A stretch of DNA of 64,000 nucleotides from SVFI01 sp045535935. GTDB taxonomy: Bacteria; Bacillota; Clostridia; Lachnospirales; Lachnospiraceae. This document shows, piece after piece, positions 58,483-64,000 of this stretch (position 1 is the stretch's first letter; each line of letters opens with the position of its first letter). Made by a program: the position numbers and the translations under genes. The stretch lies in assembly GCA_045535935.1 (NCBI GenBank), contig JAZSMO010000030.1, positions 1-64,000 of the forward strand. Direction: 5' to 3'. The notes beneath the pieces were generated by a model. The model ran no database searches and was not told the DNA's origin. It saw nothing but the letters and a program-made list of their open reading frames with translations.

Positions 58483-59485
58483 CAAAGAAACGGTATTTAC
58501 GGAGATTCTGGCAGAGTATCTTCGAAAAAAATACCGGTCAGAACTGGAGATAGAAGCGTTCAGCGATGTCGAGAAACTCTTGTCAATGGCTGCGCAAAAA
58601 GAAATCACGTTATGTCTGATAGGAGAGGGAATGCTGGAAAGCGGTCAATTGGAAGAATTGTTGACACATACAGAGCACATTATTTTTCTTTCCGGCAAAA
58701 GAAAAAAAGACTGTATTTTCAAATATCAATCCGTGGAGCAGCTGACAAAGGATCTGCTTTTTCTATGCAGCGAAAAGGAAATTATGTTTTTGGAAGAGCA
58801 TTCCTTTTGGTCCGGATCAAAAAATATAGAAGTAAAAGCATTTTATTCACCGGTACACCATATCATGCAAAGTTGTCTGGCGCTTACAATGGGACAATTG
58901 TTAGCCAAGGATAAAAAAGTATTATATCTGAATTTTGAGCCGTATTCCGGGTTTGAGTCCATGATGCAGAAAACATATAAACATAATTTGATGGATCTGT
59001 TTTTCTTTTTGAAGGAGGACAAAGGAAAATTTCGTCTGAGAATGGAAAGTATGACTGAAACGGTCGGAGGACTGGACTATATTCCGCCGGTATTTTGCTA
59101 TCCCGACATGGAAGATGTGGATATTTTCCTGTGGCAAAAACTACTGCGCCGAATTATGGAAGAGCTGGATTACGAGATTTTGATATTAGATCTCTGTGAA
59201 CAGACAAGAGGTGTTTTTTCCATGCTGGAGATTAGCAGCGAAATATATACCTGTGTGGCGGATGACGGATTGATCCGGGCAAAAACGGAGCAATATGAGA
59301 ATCTGCTTCGCCATATGAAAAAAGAGAAAATTTTGGAAAAAACGATTACGTGCATTGTTCCGGAGTTTCGTGAAGTACCGGTTTCTCCGACGATGTTTAC
59401 ACACAGCGAACTTGCACAGTATGTCCGCAGTGTTATGGTGACGGAAAAAAAGGAAGAGGAGGGGGAGTTCCATGAATCAATATGA
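58460..59485 (+). CDS. TadZ/CpaE-like pilus assembly protein
   Basis: A 341-residue protein with an N-terminal receiver-like domain (MGILAICDKETVFTEILAEYL) and a ParA/MinD-like C-terminal domain. The Walker A position reads FYSPVHHIMQSCLALTMGQLLAKDKKVLYLNFE, so the GKGGxGKT motif is missing while the following strand and helix remain. ELDYEILILDLCEQTRG aligns with Walker B. It probably localises the pilus machine without ATP hydrolysis. It overlaps the next gene by 14 bp. Confidence 0.78.
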   Translation: MGILAICDKETVFTEILAEYLRKKYRSELEIEAFSDVEKLLSMAAQKEITLCLIGEGMLESGQLEELLTHTEHIIFLSGKRKKDCIFKYQSVEQLTKDLLFLCSEKEIMFLEEHSFWSGSKNIEVKAFYSPVHHIMQSCLALTMGQLLAKDKKVLYLNFEPYSGFESMMQKTYKHNLMDLFFFLKEDKGKFRLRMESMTETVGGLDYIPPVFCYPDMEDVDIFLWQKLLRRIMEELDYEILILDLCEQTRGVFSMLEISSEIYTCVADDGLIRAKTEQYENLLRHMKKEKILEKTITCIVPEFREVPVSPTMFTHSELAQYVRSVMVTEKKEEEGEFHESI

Positions 59486-60704
59486 GGAAGTAAAAAGCCG
59501 AATACAGATGCGGTTGTTCGAAAAGCTGGAATATTCGATGGAAACCGAGGATGCGGCTGTCCGTGAAATGCTTTTGGAAGAGGTGTTGTCGGAAAGCAGG
59601 GATAATTACATTCCCCATCAGGAAAAAGAGAAGCTTTGCAGGGAAATATATTTTGCAGTCCGCAAATTGGATATTTTACAGGAACTGATAGAAGACAAAA
59701 CTATTACGGAAATTATGATCAACGGGCCGGATAGCATTTTTATTGAAAGGAAAGGTCGTCTGCTTAAATGGAAAAATAAATTCAGCTCTGCGGAAAAACT
59801 GGAAGACATTATTCAGCAGATTGTGGCGGCTTCCAACCGGGTGGTAAATGAGAGCAGTCCTATCGTGGATGCGAGGCTGGAGGACGGGAGCAGGGTGAAT
59901 GTCGTACTGTCGCCGGTGGCATTGAACGGACCGATTCTGACCATCCGTAAATTTCCTGAAAAGCCGATGGATACGGAAGAATTGATACGTCTCGGATCCG
60001 TCACGCGCGAGGCGACAGAGTTTTTGGAAAAACTGGTCGTTTCCGGATATAACATATTTATCAGCGGCGGAACCGGCAGTGGAAAAACGACATTTTTAAA
60101 TGCACTTTCCGGATTTATTCCCAAGTCAGAGCGGATCATAACGATAGAAGACAGCGCAGAGCTGCAAATACAAGGGGTAGAAAATCTGGTGAGATTGGAA
60201 ACAAGAAATGCCAATATAGAAGAGTGCAGGCCGATTTCCATAAGAGATTTGATTAAGACCTCTCTTCGTATGCGCCCCGATCGGATTATTGTCGGGGAAG
60301 TGAGGTCTGTGGAGGCAATCGATATGATACAGGCACTGAATACCGGCCATGACGGATCTCTCAGCACCGGACATGCGAACAGCGCCAGAGACATGTTATA
60401 CCGACTGGAAACGATGATTCTTATGGGAATGGAAATCCCTCTTTCTGCAGTGAGGAGACAGATAGCAGGAGGAATCGACATCATCGTCCACCTGGGAAGA
60501 ATGCGGGATAAAAGTCGGAGAGTGCTGGAGATTACGGAAGTGATCGGGTATGAACAGGGGGAAATACAGACGGAGCCACTCTATGTGTTTGAGGAGCAGG
60601 GAACAGATGAGAAAGGAAATGTAATCGGAGCGTTAAAGAAAAAAAGAATGCTTACGCATGTGGACAAGCTGTTGGCAGCAGGATTATCGGTAAAGGAGGC
60701 ATAG
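59472..60704 (+). CDS. tadA: Tad pilus assembly ATPase TadA/CpaF
   Basis: A 410-residue secretion ATPase of the VirB11/GspE family. ISGGTGSGKTTFLNALSG is Walker A, ITIEDSAELQIQ the Asp box, RPDRIIVGEVRSVEAIDMIQALNTGHDGSLSTGHANS Walker B and His box. It powers Flp pilus assembly at the membrane's inner face. GGAGG lies before the ATG. Confidence 0.95.
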   Translation: MNQYEEVKSRIQMRLFEKLEYSMETEDAAVREMLLEEVLSESRDNYIPHQEKEKLCREIYFAVRKLDILQELIEDKTITEIMINGPDSIFIERKGRLLKWKNKFSSAEKLEDIIQQIVAASNRVVNESSPIVDARLEDGSRVNVVLSPVALNGPILTIRKFPEKPMDTEELIRLGSVTREATEFLEKLVVSGYNIFISGGTGSGKTTFLNALSGFIPKSERIITIEDSAELQIQGVENLVRLETRNANIEECRPISIRDLIKTSLRMRPDRIIVGEVRSVEAIDMIQALNTGHDGSLSTGHANSARDMLYRLETMILMGMEIPLSAVRRQIAGGIDIIVHLGRMRDKSRRVLEITEVIGYEQGEIQTEPLYVFEEQGTDEKGNVIGALKKKRMLTHVDKLLAAGLSVKEA

Positions 60705-60709
60705 CATTC

Positions 60710-61447
60710 GTGAATTATGTTACATATCGCATGAGATGGAGGGAATACTTGAAATACGGCGGAGTCTTTTTGGTTATTTTCCTGATTCTTGCAAAAGCGT
60801 TTTATGATTCCTTTTGGATGTCCATAGCAGGCTTCTTGTTTCTTCCTTTTTTGCTTCGCAGGCAGGCCGGAATTTTGGCACAAAAAAGAAGAGAACGGCT
60901 GGCGCTGGAATTCAAGGATTTCATTCTCTCCTTCAGCGCATCCCTGAAAACCGGTTATTCCGTAGAAAATGCATTTACACAAGCATACAGGGATCTTTGT
61001 CTGATCTATGATGACAGGAGGGATATGGTAATAGAGTGTCAGAAAATAAGCAATCAAATGAAGAATAATCAAATACTGGAGGAGCTTTTGTCCGATTTTG
61101 CAAAGAGATCCGGACAGGATGATATCCGGGATTTTGCAGCAGTTTTTTGTATTGCCAAACGCAGCGGCGGTAATCTGGCGGCCATCATTCAAAATACAGC
61201 GGCAACGATCGTTGAGAAAATAGAAATAAAAAGAGAGATAAATCTGATGTTTGCATCCAAGCGAATGGAGCAAAATGTGATGAATCTGATACCGGTATTG
61301 ATTATCGGATACATACGTTTCACTACGCCGGGATATTTTGACAGCCTGTATCAATCATTGTTTGGAAAACTTCTTATGACAGCATGTCTTGTCGTCTATG
61401 TCACTGCTTTTTTCCTCTCACAAAAAATTATGCATATAGAGGTATAG
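60710..61447 (+). CDS. tadB: Tad pilus membrane protein TadB-like
   Basis: A 245-residue membrane platform protein with a type II secretion F domain. Two N-terminal helices precede the cytosolic LEFKDFILSFSASLKTGYSVENAFTQAYRDL block, and two helices close the protein. GTG start after AAAGGAGG; an ATG seven codons later is possible. Partner of TadC. Confidence 0.88.
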   Translation: MNYVTYRMRWREYLKYGGVFLVIFLILAKAFYDSFWMSIAGFLFLPFLLRRQAGILAQKRRERLALEFKDFILSFSASLKTGYSVENAFTQAYRDLCLIYDDRRDMVIECQKISNQMKNNQILEELLSDFAKRSGQDDIRDFAAVFCIAKRSGGNLAAIIQNTAATIVEKIEIKREINLMFASKRMEQNVMNLIPVLIIGYIRFTTPGYFDSLYQSLFGKLLMTACLVVYVTAFFLSQKIMHIEV

Positions 61448-61449
61448 TT

Positions 61450-62787
61450 ATGGGTATTTTTGAGAAAGCTGCAGAAAAAATTTTGTCTTGCCCCCGGATG
61501 AAACAGATCTATTCCGAGCAAGTGCAAAGACAGCTCCGGTTTTTGCATCCGACAAGAGATCGGGAGGAGAATTGTCGGGAATTTTATAAGGAGAAAATTT
61601 CGCTGATGTTGAAGATTATGGCAATCGGTGCATTTCTGATACCGGTGATCCTGTATTTTTATCAAACAAATGAGGTGTTAAAAGACGGGTATTTGGTGCA
61701 GAGAGAAAATGAGGGTGCAGCAGACGGAGAAATCCGGCTGCGAGTACAGACACAGCAGGAGGAGATACCTTTTTATGATTTTTCATATGTCCCGGAGAAA
61801 GAGAAATATACCCCCGCAGAAATTGAGCAGCATACGGAGCGATTTGTTGAAGAGTGCGATGGTCTGATTTTAGGAGAAAACGAAAGTACAGAGGAAGTAC
61901 GATATAACCTGAATCTGAAAGAATCCTATGACACATATCCCATGGAATTTGAGTGGATGAGCAGTGATCACTCTGTTTTGGACAGTGACGGAACGGTATA
62001 TAATGAGGAATTACCGCGTGCCCGGCCGGTGACATTGACGGTGGTTATTACTTACGAAGAAATAGAATATGAGCATGAATTAGCGGTCTGTATTGTTTCG
62101 AAATCATATACGGAGGAAGAGTTATGGAAAAGAAATGTTTTGCGTGCTGTGCAGAAAGCGGACAATGAGCAAAAATATGAGGATACACTGATTTTGCCGG
62201 AAGAGATCAACGGAACAAAAGTTACCTTTTCGGAACAAAAGGATCGGAGTTTTCTTTTTTGTATGTTTCTGCCTTTTGTCGCCGCGATACTTCTCTATTA
62301 TGCAAAAGACAGGGATTTAAACAAGCTGGCAGAAGAAAAGAGAAAGAAGATGCAGCTCAAATATCCGGAATTTGTAAGTAAATTCCAACTTTTATTCGGT
62401 GCGGGAATGACGGTAAGAGGTATTTTGTACAAGCTCAGTGAGGATAAATCTCTCGGAAAAGAATTGGGAGAGGAGCTGGGGATATTGGTAAGAGATTTAA
62501 AAAACGGAATGTCTTCCAAAGAAGCACTTGATCGTTTCGGCAAAAGAAGTGGTTGCTCCTTGTACATAAAATTTTCAGCATTACTGATTCAAAATATGAA
62601 AAAAGGGACAAAGGATTTTCTTCCTATGCTGGAAAAGGAAGCGGAGGAAGCATTTCTTATGAGAAAGCATCAGGCAAAGCAGTTGGGTGAAGAGGCCGGA
62701 ACAAAGCTTTTGGCGCCCATGATACTTCTTTTGGCGATGGTCATGGTCATGATTGTTGTTCCTGCATTTTTATCATTTCAATTATAA
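61450..62787 (+). CDS. tadC: TadC-like pilus membrane protein with inserted Ig-like domain
   Basis: A 445-residue protein. TM1 is near residues 54-72. Residues ~73-265 form a predicted extracytoplasmic insertion, including FEWMSSDHSVLDSDGTVY and ARPVTLTVVITYEEIEYEHELAV, which look like a bacterial Ig-like (atrophied Big) strand pattern. TM2 is near 268-285, the T2SSF domain with KFQLLFGAGMTVRGILYKLS is near 300-415, and TM3 is near 422-440. Typical TadC proteins are ~300 residues and lack the insert. ATG at 61450 follows GAGG. Confidence 0.85.
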   Translation: MGIFEKAAEKILSCPRMKQIYSEQVQRQLRFLHPTRDREENCREFYKEKISLMLKIMAIGAFLIPVILYFYQTNEVLKDGYLVQRENEGAADGEIRLRVQTQQEEIPFYDFSYVPEKEKYTPAEIEQHTERFVEECDGLILGENESTEEVRYNLNLKESYDTYPMEFEWMSSDHSVLDSDGTVYNEELPRARPVTLTVVITYEEIEYEHELAVCIVSKSYTEEELWKRNVLRAVQKADNEQKYEDTLILPEEINGTKVTFSEQKDRSFLFCMFLPFVAAILLYYAKDRDLNKLAEEKRKKMQLKYPEFVSKFQLLFGAGMTVRGILYKLSEDKSLGKELGEELGILVRDLKNGMSSKEALDRFGKRSGCSLYIKFSALLIQNMKKGTKDFLPMLEKEAEEAFLMRKHQAKQLGEEAGTKLLAPMILLLAMVMVMIVVPAFLSFQL

Positions 62788-62805
62788 AAGAAGGGAGGGA
62801 AAGAA

Positions 62806-62973
62806 ATGTCTTTATTTAAAGAGATATGGATGGATGAAGATGGAATCGGGACAGTGGAGATGATTCTGATTCTTGTCGTGTTAATCGGTCTTGTGCTCTT
62901 GTTCAAAAAGCAGCTGACCACTCTGATGGAAAGTATATTTAAAACGATCACATCAGAAACAAAGAAAGTGTAA
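62806..62973 (+). CDS. Flp-type pilin (small type IVb prepilin)
   Basis: A 55-residue protein starting MSLFKEIWMDEDG. A short basic/acidic leader is followed by GIGTVEMILILVVLIGLVLLF, which contains the conserved Glu and long hydrophobic helix of Flp pilins, with a short charged C-terminus (KTITSETKKV). It is likely the structural pilin cut by the A24 peptidase. GGGAGGG precedes the ATG. Confidence 0.88.
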   Translation: MSLFKEIWMDEDGIGTVEMILILVVLIGLVLLFKKQLTTLMESIFKTITSETKKV

Positions 62974-62989
62974 AAGCCGGAGGTGCTTG

Positions 62990-64000
62990 ATGAAAAAGGG
63001 ATCGATTACGATTTATATGAGCCTTGTACTCGCTGTTATTTTATCGCTTTTTTTGACTGTAATAGAAGGAGCGAGATGCAGAGCGATCGAAGTGGATGCG
63101 GAAAGTGCATTTGACTTATCCGTGTATTCGGTGTTTGCCGAGTATAACAGACAGCTGTGGAAAGAGTATGATCTCTTTTTCATCGACACGGCTTACGGGG
63201 AAGAAAAAGGATCCACGGACCGGGTAGAAAATCACTTGTGGTTTTACATGGAAGAGAATCTGGACAAGCAGATGGCAGGATATCCGGTATCTGATTTTAC
63301 AAAAACTTATGTCGGCCGGGTGGAGGTAAAAAGTTGCGCATATGCAACGGACGGGAAAGGCGCCGTGTTCGAGAGACAGGCGATTGCTTACATGAAACAA
63401 AAATACGGTATTTCCTATGTGGAGAAAATAAAGAAAAATCTGGCAGAGGCAGAAAAAAGCGAACTGTTTACCAAAGATTTTTCATCTCAAAGAAATGCCA
63501 GCCAGGCAGAGATTGATGAGGCCGAAGCAAATGGAATGGATACGGGACAGGTGGATGAGGAAGGAAATCCGATCATACAGGAAGTAGATGTCGATAATCC
63601 GGCGGACCGGGTAAATGCTGCCCGTTCCAAAGGAATTCTCCATTTACTGATCAAAGATACGGAGTCGATATCGGAACAGGCGGCAAATCTTTCCACATGT
63701 ATTTCGCATAACAAATCAAAGGACAGAGGAGCGGGAATCGCCGGCAGAGACAGGATTTCAATGGCGGAACACTTGCTATTTGATGCATATATTCTCGAAA
63801 AATGCGGAACCTACACAAATCCGAAAAAAAGCGGAGGACTGCAATATCAGGCGGAATATATTCTCGCAGGAAAAAATAATGATGTGGATAATTTGAAAAA
63901 TGTGGCAAGCAGATTACTTGCGCTGCGTGAAGTCAGCAACAGTATACATATTTTTACCGACTCGGCAAAGGTGTCGGAAGCGGCGTTGCTTGCGGCGGTT
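62990..64000 (+). CDS. DUF5702-like Tad-associated pseudopilin/surface protein (partial)
   Basis: At least 337 residues, open at the window edge. It begins MKKGSITIYMSLVLAVILSLFLTVIEGARCRAIEVDAESAF, a TadE/TadG-like pilin-type N-terminus with one hydrophobic helix. FDLSVYSVFAEYNRQLWKEYDLFFIDTAYG follows. This is characteristic of DUF5702 proteins found after Flp genes in Clostridia (from memory). The extracellular part is acidic. The stop lies beyond the window. Confidence 0.82.
   Translation, partial: MKKGSITIYMSLVLAVILSLFLTVIEGARCRAIEVDAESAFDLSVYSVFAEYNRQLWKEYDLFFIDTAYGEEKGSTDRVENHLWFYMEENLDKQMAGYPVSDFTKTYVGRVEVKSCAYATDGKGAVFERQAIAYMKQKYGISYVEKIKKNLAEAEKSELFTKDFSSQRNASQAEIDEAEANGMDTGQVDEEGNPIIQEVDVDNPADRVNAARSKGILHLLIKDTESISEQAANLSTCISHNKSKDRGAGIAGRDRISMAEHLLFDAYILEKCGTYTNPKKSGGLQYQAEYILAGKNNDVDNLKNVASRLLALREVSNSIHIFTDSAKVSEAALLAAV

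Overview
The window is a chromosomal replication-origin region of a low-GC, Gram-positive anaerobe, most likely a member of the Lachnospiraceae (Clostridia). Pointers are the order rpmH-rnpA-yidD-yidC-jag-mnmE-mnmG-rsmG-parA-parB facing dnaA-dnaN-S4-recF-gyrB-gyrA, the firmicute parS sequence, a tyrosine T-box, an oxygen-labile two-subunit fumarase, a rubrerythrin, and several small families seen mainly in Lachnospiraceae (DUF3881-, DUF4446-, DUF5702-like proteins and a long TPR protein). Genus cannot be fixed from the sequence alone.

Layout. Gene direction flips at the origin near 30.8-31.2 kb: nearly everything to the left is on the minus strand and nearly everything to the right on the plus strand. 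From the left: tRNA-Ser, a lysophospholipid acyltransferase, fumarase subunits, a 32-residue small protein, a hypothetical gene, and tyrS with its T-box leader sitting directly behind tRNA-Pro (0.3-5.2 kb). A ten-gene Mrp/Mbh-like membrane complex operon follows with four NuoL/M/N-type subunits and no hydrogenase genes (5.2-14.4 kb). Then come trmB, a secreted D,D-carboxypeptidase, a DEDDh exonuclease, tRNA-Arg, a DUF3881-like gene, serS, a DUF4446-like gene, parB, parA and a parS cluster surrounding an alpha/beta hydrolase (14.4-23.6 kb). A 300-bp imperfect palindrome separates the hydrolase from the rsmG-mnmG-mnmE-jag-yidC-yidD-rnpA-rpmH block (23.6-30.8 kb).

Right of the origin: dnaA to gyrA, a CPA2-type antiporter, rubrerythrin, an exported fibronectin type III protein, a DUF4143-type ATPase, tRNA-Lys, tatD, rsmA, a 1031-residue TPR protein with a degenerate AAA-like end, and glgB (31.2-51.4 kb). 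The last part is cell-surface appendage territory: a 1049-residue protein with a possible FliK-like C-terminus, flagellin and a FliS-like chaperone, then a BofA-like membrane protein, an SGNH-like membrane-anchored protein, and a Tad/Flp pilus operon (prepilin peptidase, TadZ-like, TadA, TadB, TadC, Flp pilin, DUF5702-like protein) that runs off the right edge.

The most unusual items are the four-antiporter-subunit complex without a redox partner, the 300-bp palindrome beside parS, a perfect palindrome in which two convergent genes both end in the same RRKR-stop, the tRNA-Pro/T-box arrangement, the TadC with an inserted Ig-like extracytoplasmic domain, two large poorly described proteins (46.4 kb and 51.5 kb), and palindromes in the leader of the pilus operon. 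No rRNA, CRISPR array, prophage or insertion sequence was seen. Function statements rest on motifs read by eye; no database search was run.
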